From: Streptomyces showdoensis
GTDB lineage: Bacteria; Actinomycetota; Actinomycetes; Streptomycetales; Streptomycetaceae
Direction: 5' to 3'
DNA length: 64,000 nucleotides
Assembly (NCBI RefSeq): GCF_039535475.1
Contig: NZ_BAAAXG010000026.1
Coordinates: 2,232,001-2,296,000, forward strand
The notes below the pieces were generated by a model that saw only the letters and a list, made by a program, of their open reading frames with translations, was not told the origin of the DNA and searched no databases. The first letter of the stretch is position 1. Each line of letters begins with the position of its first letter. The translations under genes and the position numbers were made by a program. Shown piece after piece: positions 49,467-58,368 of this stretch.

Positions 49467-50726
49467 ATGGACACCGGTACCGGCATGGCTTCCTGCCCCT
49501 TCGCCACCCAGGACCCGCACACCCTCGACGTCACGGGGAGCGACCTCGCCGGCGAGGCCGCCGCCCTCCGCGCGCGGGGGCCGGCCGTCCAGGTCGAGCT
49601 GCCCGGCGGCGTCCGCGCCTGGGCCGTCGTCGGCCAGGAGCACGTCGAGCGGCTGCTGCTCGACCCCCGCGTCTCCAAGGACGCCCGCCGCCACTGGCCC
49701 GCCTTCGTCGAGGGCCGGATCACGCCCGAGTGGCCGCTCTACCCCTGGGTCGCCAACGAGAACATGCTCTTCTCGTACGGGGCCGAGCACGCCCGGCTGC
49801 GCCGCCTGGTCGCCGCCGCGTTCACCGCGCGCCGGACCGCCGCCCTCAAGCCCCGCGTCGAGGAGATAGCCGCCTCGCTCCTCGACCCGCTCGCCGCCGC
49901 GCTCGAAGCGGGCGGCACCGCCGAACTCCGCACCGCCTACGCCGAGTCGCTCCCCCTCCAGGTCATCTGCGAGCTCTTCGGCGTCGCCGAGGGCGCCGCC
50001 CGCGACGAACTCTGCGCGGCCCTGCGCACGGTGTTCAGCTCCAGCGTCTCCGCCGCCACCATGGAGGCCGCCCGCGGCACCGCCTTCCGGCAGCTCGCCG
50101 GACTCGTCGCCGAGCGGCGCCTGGCGCCGGGCGACGACCTCACCTCCTCCCTCATCGCCGCCCGCGACGGCGCCGACGCCCTCACCGAGAACGAACTCCT
50201 CGGCTCGCTCTTCCTGTTGATCGCCGCCGGCCAGGACACCACCGCCGCGCTCATCGTCAACGCCACCGCCGCCCTGCTCACCCACCCCGAGCAGCTCGCC
50301 CACGTCCGCGCCGGCCGCGCCTCCTGGGAGGACGTGGTCGCCGAGACCCTCCGCACGCACGGCCCCGCGGCCTACTCGCCGATGCGCTTCGCCGTCGAGG
50401 ACATCGATCTCGACGGCGTACGGATCGCCCAGGGCGACCCGATCCTCGTCAACTTCGCTGCCGGCGGCCTGGATCCGAGCCGGTACGGCCCGGACGCCGC
50501 CCGCTTCGACCTGCTGCGCACCGACCGGGACACGCTCGGTTTCGGTCACGGTGTGCACCGCTGCCTCGGCTCCCCGCTCGCGGTCCTGGAGGCGTCCGTC
50601 GCGCTCTCCGCGCTCTTCGACCGCTTCCCCGCGCTGGAACTGGGCTGCTCCGCGGCGGAATTGGCCCCGATGCCGACCTTCCTGCTCAACGGGTACGGGG
50701 CGTTGCCCGTACGACTGGGCTCCTAG
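49467..50726 (+). CDS. Cytochrome P450 of the autoregulator locus (CYP17-like by position)
   Basis: A 419-residue bacterial class-I P450. The I-helix oxygen motif is AGQDTTA near 254-260, the ExxR pair is Glu293 and Arg296 (ETLR), and the haem-binding loop is [10 protein letters not shown] (359-368) with Cys366 as the iron ligand. The PERF-like segment is replaced by [10 protein letters not shown]. No ferredoxin partner gene is adjacent. In the avenolide locus a P450 makes the final oxidation; the same role is inferred here. Start ATG 49467 has GGAG nine bases upstream; ATG 49452 is possible. Confidence 0.9.
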   Translation: MDTGTGMASCPFATQDPHTLDVTGSDLAGEAAALRARGPAVQVELPGGVRAWAVVGQEHVERLLLDPRVSKDARRHWPAFVEGRITPEWPLYPWVANENMLFSYGAEHARLRRLVAAAFTARRTAALKPRVEEIAASLLDPLAAALEAGGTAELRTAYAESLPLQVICELFGVAEGAARDELCAALRTVFSSSVSAATMEAARGTAFRQLAGLVAERRLAPGDDLTSSLIAARDGADALTENELLGSLFLLIAAGQDTTAALIVNATAALLTHPEQLAHVRAGRASWEDVVAETLRTHGPAAYSPMRFAVEDIDLDGVRIAQGDPILVNFAAGGLDPSRYGPDAARFDLLRTDRDTLGFGHGVHRCLGSPLAVLEASVALSALFDRFPALELGCSAAELAPMPTFLLNGYGALPVRLGS

Positions 50727-50768
50727 CCGAACCGGCCGGACGGCCACCTCCGCTCCTCCGTCCATCGC

Positions 50769-50790
50769 AAACCGCAGGGCCGGTTTGTTA
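50769..50790. promoter_or_regulatory. ARE-like site before the second TetR gene
   Basis: AAACCG, a short GC-rich spacer and CCGGTTTG form an imperfect palindrome that overlaps a TAAAGT -10-like box (50789). It suggests autoregulation or control by the first receptor. Confidence 0.5.
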
Positions 50791-50811
50791 AAGTGCCGGG
50801 AGGAGTGACAC

Positions 50812-51492
50812 GTGTTGGCGCGTCCGCGACGGAGCGGCGGTAGCGACGGAGGCCCCTTGGCCAAGCAGGAGCGGGCGATTCGGACCCGCAACGCGCTCAT
50901 CGAGTCGGCCGCCGCGCTCTTCGACCGGGACGGCTTCGAGGTCGCCTCGCTCGCGACCATCAGCGCCCGGGCCGGGGTCAGCAGCGGCGCGCTGCACTTC
51001 CACTTCCAGAGCAAGGCGGCCCTCGCCGACGCGGTCGTCGGGGCGGCGGGGGAGCGGCTCGTCCGGATCACCCGGGACCGCGAGGCCCTGCCGCTGCAGA
51101 TCCTCATCGACGCCAGCCACGAACTGGTCCAGGGGCTGCGCGCCGACTCGGTGCTGCGCGCGGGCTTCGACCTCAGCGCCAACGCCGAGCGGCGGCCCCG
51201 GGCCGCCCAGGACCTGCGGCGGCTCTGGCGCGACTGGGTCGAGTCGACCGTGGCCCGGGCCGAGCGCGAGGGACACCTCGCCCCGGACGTGACGGCCCGC
51301 GACGTCGCCGCGGCGGTGGTGGCGGTGGCCGCCGGGCACGAGGTGCTGGGGCACCAGGACCCGTGCTGGCTGGAGCGCGCGCCGCTGACCCGCTTCTGGT
51401 CCTTCCTGCTGCCCCGGGTGGTCGGCGCCGCCCGGGTGGGCCTCTTCGTCGCCTCCGGCGACCCGGCCGCGGAACCGACCGCCTCACGCTAG
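50812..51492 (+). CDS. ScbR/AvaR-like TetR regulator (second copy)
   Basis: A 226-residue protein as given. The core KQERAIRTRNALIESAAALF, then AGVSSGALHFHFQSKAALAD matches the receptor/pseudoreceptor family helix-turn-helix. The C-terminal half has LRRLWRDWVESTVARAE and VAVAAGHEVLGHQ. It may be a true second receptor or a pseudoreceptor that senses antibiotic intermediates. GTG 50812 has GGAGGAG at good spacing; TTG 50857 with GGAGG would align better with the first receptor's start, so the true N-terminus is open. It follows the P450 by 85 bp. Confidence 0.85.
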   Translation: MLARPRRSGGSDGGPLAKQERAIRTRNALIESAAALFDRDGFEVASLATISARAGVSSGALHFHFQSKAALADAVVGAAGERLVRITRDREALPLQILIDASHELVQGLRADSVLRAGFDLSANAERRPRAAQDLRRLWRDWVESTVARAEREGHLAPDVTARDVAAAVVAVAAGHEVLGHQDPCWLERAPLTRFWSFLLPRVVGAARVGLFVASGDPAAEPTASR

Positions 51493-51605
51493 GCCGTGTC
51501 CGGAGGACAGGGCCCAGGTCTCCGGGCCGGCCGCGCTTGACGCTGCGGAGGGGCGGACATAGCGTCGGCGGGCGGCAGGCTGAGCAGGCGCTTGGGAGGA
51601 CAGTC

Positions 51606-53492
51606 GTGGTCGAGTCGCCGCACACCGGCCCGTACACCGGCTCGCACAACGGCCCGTACACCGGCCCGCACACCGGCCCGTACACCGGCTCGGGTACGGA
51701 CCACGGGGACGGCGCGGACCGGAATGCCGCGTCGCACGCCGGTCCCCGCGCCGAAGCCCACACCGACCCTCATGCCGGTCCCCGCACCGAAGCCCACGCC
51801 GGTCCTCACCCCGACCCCCACGCCGTTCCCCGCACCGCCGCTCACGCCGACCCCCACGCCGCCCGCCTCACCGCGCCCGGCGCCCCCTTCGCCGTCGAGG
51901 ACGGGGTGTACGTCGGCGGGCCCCGGACCCTGCGGGAGTTCGTGGAGGCCACCTGGGCCTACGGCGAGCGCCCCTTCCTCGTCGCGGAGGACCGGGTGCT
52001 GAGCTACCGGGAGTTCTTCGACGCCGCCTGCGGGCTCGCCCGCCGCCTCGTGGACGTCCACGGGCTGCGCCCCGGCGACCGCGCCGTCGTCGCGATGCGC
52101 AACCACCCCGAGTGGCAGGTCGCCTTCTGGGCCGCGCAGCTCGCCGGGCTCGTCGCCGTCCCGCTCAACGCCTGGTGGACGGAGCACGAGTTCGCGTACG
52201 CGCTCGACGACTGCACGCCCCGCGTCCTGCTCGTGGACGGCGAGCGGCTCCCGCGCGTCGCCGCCTGGGCCCGGGCCCGCTCCGTACCCGGCATCGTCTT
52301 CCACGGGGAGCCGGACACCGTGCCGCCCGAGGGCTTCGAGGCGTACGTCCCCGATCTCGACCCGTTCCTCGGGCCGCCGTCCGTGGACGTGCTGCCCGAG
52401 CAGGACGCCACCGTCATCTACACCTCCGGCACCACCGGCCGCCCCAAGGGCGCCGTCGCCACCCACCTCGCGCAGGCCGGGGCGGCGATGAACCCGCGCT
52501 ACCACGCGGCCGCCTCGGCGCTCGGGCGCGGCGCGCTGCCCGGGGCCGGGCCGGCGCCGGTCTCCCTCACCACGTACCCCTTCTTCCACGTCGCCGCGTT
52601 CACCTCCTTCTACTCGGTGATGGCCGCCGGCGGCACGCTCGTCCTGATGCGCAAGTGGGACGCGGACCGGGCCCTGGAACTGATCCGGGCCCACGGCGTC
52701 ACCCACTACGCGGGCGTCCCGACCACCGCCCTCCAGCTCCTCGACGCCGCCGAGCGCGCGGAGGACCCGTTGGAGACGCTCACCCTCTTCAGCACCGGGG
52801 GAGCGCCCGCCCCGCCCGGGCTCGCCGCGCGGCTCGCCGCCCGGTTCGGGGAGCGCGTCGAGCCCCGCAACGGCTACGGCCTCACCGAGACCTGCGGCGG
52901 GGTGCTCGCCAACTTCGGCGCCGAGTACCGGGCCCACCCCGCGAGCGCCGGGCGGCCCACCCCCGCCACCGAGGTGCGGGTCGACCGGCCGGACGCCGAG
53001 GGCATCGGCGAGCTGTGGCTGCGCGGCCAGTCGCTGATCCGCGGCTACTGGGGCGACGAGGAGGCCACCCGGGCCGCCTTCACGCCCGAGGGCTGGTTCC
53101 GCACCGGCGACCTGGCGCACGTCCGGGACGGGCGGGTCACCGTCGTGGACCGGATCAAGGACATGGTGATCCGGGGCGGCGAGAACGTGTACTGCGTCGA
53201 GGTCGAGGGCGTGCTCCAGGACCACCCTGACGTCGTCGAGGCGGCCGTCGTCGGCGTCCCGCACCCCGTCCTCGGCGAGGAGGTCGCCGCCGTGGTCCGC
53301 CTGCGCGCCGACGCGACGGCGGGCCCGGAACGGCTGCGGGCGCACGTCGGGGCGCGCCTCGCGGCGTTCAAGGTGCCGGCGCACGTGCTCGTGCGGGAGG
53401 CGGAGCTGCCGCGCAACGGGACGGGGAAGGTCCTGAAGGGGCGGATCAGGGACGAGCTGCGGGACGCGCCGCGGGGCGACGGGCAGCACTGA
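51606..53492 (+). CDS. Acyl-CoA ligase (AMP-binding) with His-rich repeat tail
   Basis: A 628-residue AMP-forming ligase. Residues 1-95 are a low-complexity tail of repeating TGPYTG, HAGPRTEAH and DPHA units rich in His, Gly and Pro. The ligase proper follows: YTSGTTGRPKGA from Tyr272 (P-loop), NGYGLTETCGG, EGWFRTGDLAH, and the C-terminal Lys608 in NGTGKVLK. It activates a fatty or aromatic acid with ATP to the acyl-CoA. GTG 51606 has GGGAGGA five bases upstream. It follows the autoregulator locus and might supply its acyl-CoA, but it could be independent. Confidence 0.9.
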   Translation: MVESPHTGPYTGSHNGPYTGPHTGPYTGSGTDHGDGADRNAASHAGPRAEAHTDPHAGPRTEAHAGPHPDPHAVPRTAAHADPHAARLTAPGAPFAVEDGVYVGGPRTLREFVEATWAYGERPFLVAEDRVLSYREFFDAACGLARRLVDVHGLRPGDRAVVAMRNHPEWQVAFWAAQLAGLVAVPLNAWWTEHEFAYALDDCTPRVLLVDGERLPRVAAWARARSVPGIVFHGEPDTVPPEGFEAYVPDLDPFLGPPSVDVLPEQDATVIYTSGTTGRPKGAVATHLAQAGAAMNPRYHAAASALGRGALPGAGPAPVSLTTYPFFHVAAFTSFYSVMAAGGTLVLMRKWDADRALELIRAHGVTHYAGVPTTALQLLDAAERAEDPLETLTLFSTGGAPAPPGLAARLAARFGERVEPRNGYGLTETCGGVLANFGAEYRAHPASAGRPTPATEVRVDRPDAEGIGELWLRGQSLIRGYWGDEEATRAAFTPEGWFRTGDLAHVRDGRVTVVDRIKDMVIRGGENVYCVEVEGVLQDHPDVVEAAVVGVPHPVLGEEVAAVVRLRADATAGPERLRAHVGARLAAFKVPAHVLVREAELPRNGTGKVLKGRIRDELRDAPRGDGQH

Positions 53493-53534
53493 CCTGACGG
53501 CGCCGGGAAGCGCTGACGGGAGGGCGGGCAGGAC

Positions 53535-53690
53535 CGGGACCCGCACCGCACCGGCCCGCACCGCACGGCCCCGCACCGCACGGCCCCGCACCGCACGGCC
53601 CCGCCCCGCACCGGCCCGCCCCGCACGGCCCCGCACCGCACCGGCCCGCACCGGCCCGCCCCGCACGGCAACGCCCCGCCCCGCCCCCCT
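53535..53690. repeat. Tandem CCCCGCACCGCACGG repeats
   Basis: A 155-bp non-coding tract of 15-bp units with variants CCGGCCCGCACCGCA, lying between convergent genes. Confidence 0.7.
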
Positions 53691-54964
53691 CAGCTCCGTG
53701 ACACCCGCACCCGGTACCCGCCCGTCGTCCCGTCCTCCTCCACCACGCTGATCCGGATGCCGTTCGCCCGGTCGGTGAAGGTCTCGCCCGGGCGGTACGG
53801 GGCGTCCGAGAGCTCCGCGTGGACGTTGGGGCGGCGGGTGCAGCCGCCGCTGCCGTGCTCGCTGTCGGTGACGGTGACCGGTCCGCGGCCGGTGTCCACG
53901 TCGGTGTCGACGCGGTAGATGAGGACGCCGGGCTGGCAGACGGCCTCGTCGTTGCCCTCGCGGGTGCGGACCTCGGCCGCGTACCCGGCCTTGTCGGAGA
54001 GCGGGACGAAGATCAGCTTGCGGCCGCCCGTGGTGGCCAGCGGGGTGAGCGCGTACTCGACGTCGCCGGTCCGTGAGGCGCAGCCGACCTGGTCGTTGTC
54101 GAGCCAGCCCAGCTTCCACTTGTGCCAGCCGAGCAGGTCGTTGTTGGCGCCCCAGTCCTCGGACATGATGTCCCAGTGCCCGACGGTGCCGCCGCCGTCG
54201 ACGGTGTAGAGGTCCGGCAGGCCGAAGACGTGGCCGTTCTCGTGCGGCAGGACCCGGTAGCCGGTCTCGGCGTACGTCCCCGAGCCGTCGTCCTGGCGGC
54301 TGTAGACGAAGGACGTGTTGGAGAGCGGGACGCCGTCCGCGTAGGGGGCGTCGCCGTTGCCCGAGAAGGTGACGGACAGGACGGTGTCGAGGGCCGAGGG
54401 GCCGGCGTTGGGCGTGACGAGCACGTTGACCAGGTCGTACGAGCTGAAGTCCACCTTCGGGTCGGCGGCCTTGATGATGTCCTCGACCAGTTTGCGGTAG
54501 CCCGGTTCGTACGGTGAGCCGCGCTCGACCCCGTACGAGGCGAAGGGGCGGGGCATCCGCAGCCAGTCGGGTATCGGGGCCTCGGGCTGGTAGAGGAGGC
54601 GGCCGTACGAGCTGGTGCGGAACCAGTCGGCGGTCTGCGGGAAGAACTCGCGGTAGCGGCTCATGGCCGTGCCCTCGCCGGGGGCGTCCGGGAAGTCGAC
54701 CATCAGGTTGAGCGCCCTGATCCGTCCCGTGGACCGCGCGTACCCGGGGGAGGTGGGCAGGCCCTCCGACATCTGCACACCCATCGTCGTGGCGATCCGG
54801 CACGGGCCGAGCGGCGCTTCCCCGGGGCCCGCGGCGACCGGTCCCGCGGAGGCGGGGGCCGGGCCGGGCAGGGTCGTGCTGGCCGATGCCAGGGCGGCGA
54901 GCGCGAGCGCGCCGGCCGAGGCCAGGGCGACGGGTCTGCGTATCAGCCGGCGGGACTCCTGCAT
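53690..54964 (-). CDS. Secreted M6-family metalloprotease
   Basis: A 424-residue secreted protease. The signal peptide (RRPVALASAGALALAALASA) is followed by a Pro/Ala-rich linker. The zinc motif is HENGHVFGLPDLY (His241, Glu242, His245, Asp251), the M6 immune-inhibitor-A type. GHWDIMSEDWG near 262 contains the Met-turn. DFPDAPGEGTAMSRYREFFP near 90 is the typical M6 N-terminal feature. It degrades proteins outside the cell. Upstream lies a TGTGA-N6-TCACA site. Start 54964. Confidence 0.92.
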   Translation of the reverse strand: MQESRRLIRRPVALASAGALALAALASASTTLPGPAPASAGPVAAGPGEAPLGPCRIATTMGVQMSEGLPTSPGYARSTGRIRALNLMVDFPDAPGEGTAMSRYREFFPQTADWFRTSSYGRLLYQPEAPIPDWLRMPRPFASYGVERGSPYEPGYRKLVEDIIKAADPKVDFSSYDLVNVLVTPNAGPSALDTVLSVTFSGNGDAPYADGVPLSNTSFVYSRQDDGSGTYAETGYRVLPHENGHVFGLPDLYTVDGGGTVGHWDIMSEDWGANNDLLGWHKWKLGWLDNDQVGCASRTGDVEYALTPLATTGGRKLIFVPLSDKAGYAAEVRTREGNDEAVCQPGVLIYRVDTDVDTGRGPVTVTDSEHGSGGCTRRPNVHAELSDAPYRPGETFTDRANGIRISVVEEDGTTGGYRVRVSRS

Positions 54965-55095
54965 GCGGTCGCCTCTCTGATCTGCGCCGATCGGGGGCGG
55001 CGCCGTGGGATCAGCCTGTGGCGGGGGTCGGGGGAGCGCGCGTCGGGTGGCCCGACCGGGGTACGCCGGAGCGGTGCGCGCGCTCCGCCATTCGA

Positions 55096-55111
55096 TGTGA
55101 CCCAGGTCACA
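55096..55111. promoter_or_regulatory. CRP-type palindrome between protease and TetR genes
   Basis: TGTGACCCAGGTCACA is a perfect 16-bp palindrome and an exact TGTGA-N6-TCACA, the consensus of Crp-type regulators. Confidence 0.55.
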
Positions 55112-55130
55112 GTTGAAGGGGGAAATAACC

Positions 55131-55184
55131 GGGGACCGAGTCCCCGTTTAAGCCTGTGTTCAGCGAAGTGGGGACTTGGTCCCC
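55131..55184. promoter_or_regulatory. Twin palindromic operator for the TetR gene
   Basis: GGGGAC-CGA-GTCCCC (55131-55145) and GGGGAC-TTG-GTCCCC (55170-55184) are two perfect 6+3+6 repeats 39 bp centre to centre. They lie just before the TetR gene and are its probable autoregulatory sites. Confidence 0.7.
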
Positions 55185-55241
55185 GGATAGGGGCCGGTTC
55201 GGCATCGCGACCGGCGTCAGGAAGCTCTGGGAGGCAGCGCA

Positions 55242-55916
55242 GTGAGCACGAGCAGCAGCACCGCCGACGCGGCACCCGCCCGCCGCGTGCCCCGCCCCCG
55301 CGCGGACGCGCTGCGCAACCGCGAGCGGATCGTGACGGCGGCGCGGGAGATGTTCGTCGAGTTCGGCTCCCAGGTGCCGCTCGACGAGGTCGCGCGCCGC
55401 GCGGGCGTCGGCAACGCCACGCTCTACCGCAACTTCCCCGAGCGGGGCGACCTCGTCCGCGAGGTGGTCAACTCCCTGATGGCCCGCGTGACCGAGCGGG
55501 CCCTGGAGGCCGCCGAAGGGGAGGTGGACACCTTCGCCGCCCTCCGCCGGTTCACCCACGCCGCCGCCGACGAGCGGATCGGCGCCCTGTGCCCGATGCT
55601 CGACGGCGACTTCGACAAGGACCACCCCGATCTGCGGGCCGAGCGCGAGCGTCTGGAGGAGGCCGTGCAGGGCCTCGTCGACCGCGCGCAGGCGGCCGGC
55701 CGGCTCCGGGCCGACGTGGGGGTCGGTGACCTGATGGTCGCCGTCTCCCAGCTGACCCGGCCGCTGCCCGGGACGGCCTGCCTGAACATGGACCGCTTCG
55801 TCCACCGCCATCTGCAGGTGTTCCTGGACGGTCTGGAGGCGCCCGCGCGCTCCGAACTGCCCGGGGCCGCCGCCACCCTCGAGGACCTGAGGAGCGAATC
55901 CCGCTGCTCCTCGTGA
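55242..55916 (+). CDS. TetR-family repressor of the adjacent exporter
   Basis: A 224-residue TetR protein. The helix-turn-helix is REMFVEFGSQVPLDEVARRA with GVGNATLYRNFPERGDL near 45-80. The ligand domain has TFAALRRFTHAAADERIGAL, ALCPMLDGDF and, late, VSQLTRPLPGTACLNMDRFV. GTG 55242 has GGGAGG upstream. It is 106 bp ahead of a DHA2 drug exporter on the same strand, the standard repressor-exporter arrangement. Two palindromes upstream are its likely operators. Confidence 0.9.
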   Translation: MSTSSSTADAAPARRVPRPRADALRNRERIVTAAREMFVEFGSQVPLDEVARRAGVGNATLYRNFPERGDLVREVVNSLMARVTERALEAAEGEVDTFAALRRFTHAAADERIGALCPMLDGDFDKDHPDLRAERERLEEAVQGLVDRAQAAGRLRADVGVGDLMVAVSQLTRPLPGTACLNMDRFVHRHLQVFLDGLEAPARSELPGAAATLEDLRSESRCSS

Positions 55917-56022
55917 CCTCGCCCCCCGCTCCGTAACGCCTTCGCCTTCAGAGAAGTCGACTCCTTCACGGAGTCCTGGAAATCCCTTTTTCACCAGTAC
56001 GCGCCAAGAGGTGGCTACCCCC

Positions 56023-57570
56023 ATGTCCGAAACCGTCCGCTCCGCCCACTCCTCACCCCCGGCCCAGGCCGACCCGAGCCGCTGGAAAGCCCTGGTCTTC
56101 ATCGCCCTGGCCCAGCTGATGGTCGTGCTCGACGCGACGATCGTGAACATCGCGCTGCCCTCCGCCCAGCAGGACCTCGGGATCTCCGACGGCAACCGGC
56201 AGTGGGTCATCACGGCCTACGCCCTCGCCTTCGGCGGACTGCTCCTGTTCGGCGGCCGGGTCGCCGACCTGTGGGGCCGCAAGCGCACCTTCGTGGTCGG
56301 CCTGATCGGCTTCGCCGCGGCCTCCGCCCTCGGCGGCGCCGCCACCGGCGAGGCGATGATGCTCGGCGCCCGCGCGCTGCAGGGTGCCTTCGGCGCGCTG
56401 CTCGCCCCGGCCGCCCTGTCCCTGCTCGCGGTGATGTTCACCGACGCCAAGGAGCGCGCCAAGGCCTTCGGCATCTACGGTGCGATCGCCGGCGGCGGCG
56501 GCGCCGTGGGCCTGATCCTCGGCGGCTTCCTCACCGAGTACCTGAACTGGCGCTGGACCTTCTTCGTCAACATCCCGTTCGCGGTCGTCGCCGCCCTGGG
56601 CGCCTACTTCGTGATCCGTGAGCCGGCCGGCGGCCGCAACCGCGCGCCGCTCGACGTCCCGGGCGTGGTCCTGTCCACCCTCGGCCTGGTCTCCCTGGTG
56701 TACGGCTTCACGCGCGCCGAGTCCGACGGCTGGAGCGACCCCACCACCATCGGCCTGTTCGTCGGCGCGGTCCTGCTGCTCGCCGCCTTCGCCCTCGTCG
56801 AGTCGCGGGTGAAGTCGCCGCTGCTGCCGCTGCGCGTGGTGACGGACCGCAACCGCGGCGGCGTCTACCTCTCGCTCGGCCTCGCCGTCATCGCGATGTT
56901 CGGCCTGTTCCTGTTCCTGACCTACTACCTGCAGGTCGTGAAGGGGTACTCGCCGGTCAAGACGGGCTTCGCGTTCCTGCCGATGATCGCGGGCATGATC
57001 ACCGGCTCCACCCAGATCGGCACCCGGCTGATGACCCGGGTCCCGCCGCGCTTCCTCATGGGCCCCGGCTTCCTGACCGCCGCGCTCGGCATGCTGCTCC
57101 TGACGCAGCTGGAGATCGGCTCCTCGTACGCCGGGCTGATCCTGCCGGCGCAGCTGCTGCTGGGCCTCGGCATGGGTACGGCCTTCATGCCGGCGATGTC
57201 CCTGGCCACGCACGGGGTGGACCCGCGGGACGCCGGTGTGGCCTCCGCGATGGTCAACACCTCGCAGCAGGTCGGCGGCGCCATCGGCACGGCCCTGCTG
57301 AACACGATCGCCGCCTCGGCGACGACCGCGTACCTGGTCGACCACGCGGCCGGCGCGACCACCCCGGCCGCGCAGAAGCTGCTCCAGCTCCAGGGCATGG
57401 TCGAGGGCTACTCGGCGGCGATCTGGTGGGCGGTCGGCATCCTGGCCGTCTCGGCCGTGATCGCGCTGACCCTGATCAACACCGGCAAGCCGGACACGGG
57501 TGCGGTGGCCGCCTCCGGCTCGGGCGCGGGCGCGGAGGACGAGGTGAAGATCCCCGTCATCGCCCACTGA
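56023..57570 (+). CDS. DHA2/EmrB-type MFS drug exporter
   Basis: A 515-residue protein with 14 predicted membrane helices, the EmrB/QacA form. It has the helix-1 signature QLMVVLDATIVNIALPS (motif D1), FGGRVADLWGRKRTFVVG (motif A), and FGIYGAIAGGGGAVGLILGG (motif C, the antiporter motif). It exports hydrophobic drugs or metabolites against protons. ATG 56023 has AAGAGGTGG upstream. The tail EDEVKIPVIAH ends in the tandem-repeat tract. Confidence 0.9.
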   Translation: MSETVRSAHSSPPAQADPSRWKALVFIALAQLMVVLDATIVNIALPSAQQDLGISDGNRQWVITAYALAFGGLLLFGGRVADLWGRKRTFVVGLIGFAAASALGGAATGEAMMLGARALQGAFGALLAPAALSLLAVMFTDAKERAKAFGIYGAIAGGGGAVGLILGGFLTEYLNWRWTFFVNIPFAVVAALGAYFVIREPAGGRNRAPLDVPGVVLSTLGLVSLVYGFTRAESDGWSDPTTIGLFVGAVLLLAAFALVESRVKSPLLPLRVVTDRNRGGVYLSLGLAVIAMFGLFLFLTYYLQVVKGYSPVKTGFAFLPMIAGMITGSTQIGTRLMTRVPPRFLMGPGFLTAALGMLLLTQLEIGSSYAGLILPAQLLLGLGMGTAFMPAMSLATHGVDPRDAGVASAMVNTSQQVGGAIGTALLNTIAASATTAYLVDHAAGATTPAAQKLLQLQGMVEGYSAAIWWAVGILAVSAVIALTLINTGKPDTGAVAASGSGAGAEDEVKIPVIAH

Positions 57571-57677
57571 CCCCCGGCCTCATCGCCCACTGACCCCCGG
57601 GCCTCACCGCCCACTGGCCCTGGGCCTCCTCGCCCACTGGCCCCTGGGTCTCCTCGCCCACTGACCCCGGGCCCCAT
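57560..57677. repeat. 23/24-bp tandem repeat spanning the exporter stop codon
   Basis: Five units of TCGCCCACTGACCCCSGGCCTC type begin within the last codons of the exporter gene and continue past its stop; the stop TGA is repeated in several units. Confidence 0.75.
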
Positions 57678-57754
57678 CGCCGACCGACCCCGGTCCGACG
57701 GCTCACCGGCCCCCGGTCGCCACCTCGTGCGTCACCGCCTGCCCTGGCTCCCGT

Positions 57755-58249
57755 TCAGCGGAGCCAGGGCAGGTCCGCGTTCGGGTCCGAGGGCTGGAGG
57801 CCCTCCGCCATGGTGCGCATGATCGTCCCGAGCTGCTCGACCTGCTCCGGGGTGAGCCGGTCGAAGAGCGCCTGCCGCACCGCGGTGACGTGCCCGGGCG
57901 CGGTCCGGCGGAGCACCTCGTACCCCTCGTCCGTGAGGGCGGCGAACTGGCCGCGCTTGTCGGAGGGGCACTCCTCGCGCGTCACCCAGCCGTTCTTCTC
58001 CAGGCGCGCGACGGCGTGCGAGAGCCGGGAGCGGGTGATCTTCGCGTCCTTGGCCAGCTCCGTCATGCGCATCCGGCGCCGGGGTGCCTGGGAGAGCTGG
58101 ACGAGCAGCCCGTAGTACGTGTGCGGCATCCCGGCGTCGCGCTGGAGCTGGCGGTCGAGGTGGTCCTCCAGCAGGGTGGTGGCATGGAGGTAGGCGCGCC
58201 AGACGCGCTGTTCCTCGTCGCTGAGCCAGCGGGGTTCGGTCACGGTCAT
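57755..58249 (-). CDS. MarR-family regulator
   Basis: A 164-residue MarR. The winged helix is MRMTELAKDAKITRSRLSHA, then VARLEKNGWVTREECPSDKR near 60-100 (the DKR wing). It begins with WLSDEEQRVWRAYLHATTLL and ends in ADLPWLR, a pattern common for Streptomyces MarR proteins controlling phenolic metabolism. It is divergent from the extradiol dioxygenase; a 13-bp direct repeat and a small palindrome lie between. It probably represses both until an aromatic ligand binds. Confidence 0.93.
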   Translation of the reverse strand: MTVTEPRWLSDEEQRVWRAYLHATTLLEDHLDRQLQRDAGMPHTYYGLLVQLSQAPRRRMRMTELAKDAKITRSRLSHAVARLEKNGWVTREECPSDKRGQFAALTDEGYEVLRRTAPGHVTAVRQALFDRLTPEQVEQLGTIMRTMAEGLQPSDPNADLPWLR

Positions 58250-58270
58250 GGGTCCATCGTACGACCCATT

Positions 58271-58328
58271 CTTGAAAGTTAAACCATATGGTTCTACCCT
58301 GACGGGGACAGTGAGCTTGAAAGTTAAA
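58271..58328. promoter_or_regulatory. Direct repeat and palindrome between MarR and dioxygenase
   Basis: CTTGAAAGTTAAA occurs at 58271-58283 and 58316-58328. The palindrome AACCATATGGTT (58282-58293) overlaps the end of the first. This AT-rich cluster is probably the MarR operator region of both promoters. Confidence 0.65.
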
Positions 58329-58368
58329 GGACTTCAGGCTTCGGAGAACCGGACGAAAGGCGGACGCC

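Noticed and set aside
46370..53492. Complete antibiotic biosynthetic cluster around the P450 and acyl-CoA ligase
   Set aside because: No PKS, NRPS, terpene or RiPP core enzyme lies in the window; the set fits an autoregulator locus better.
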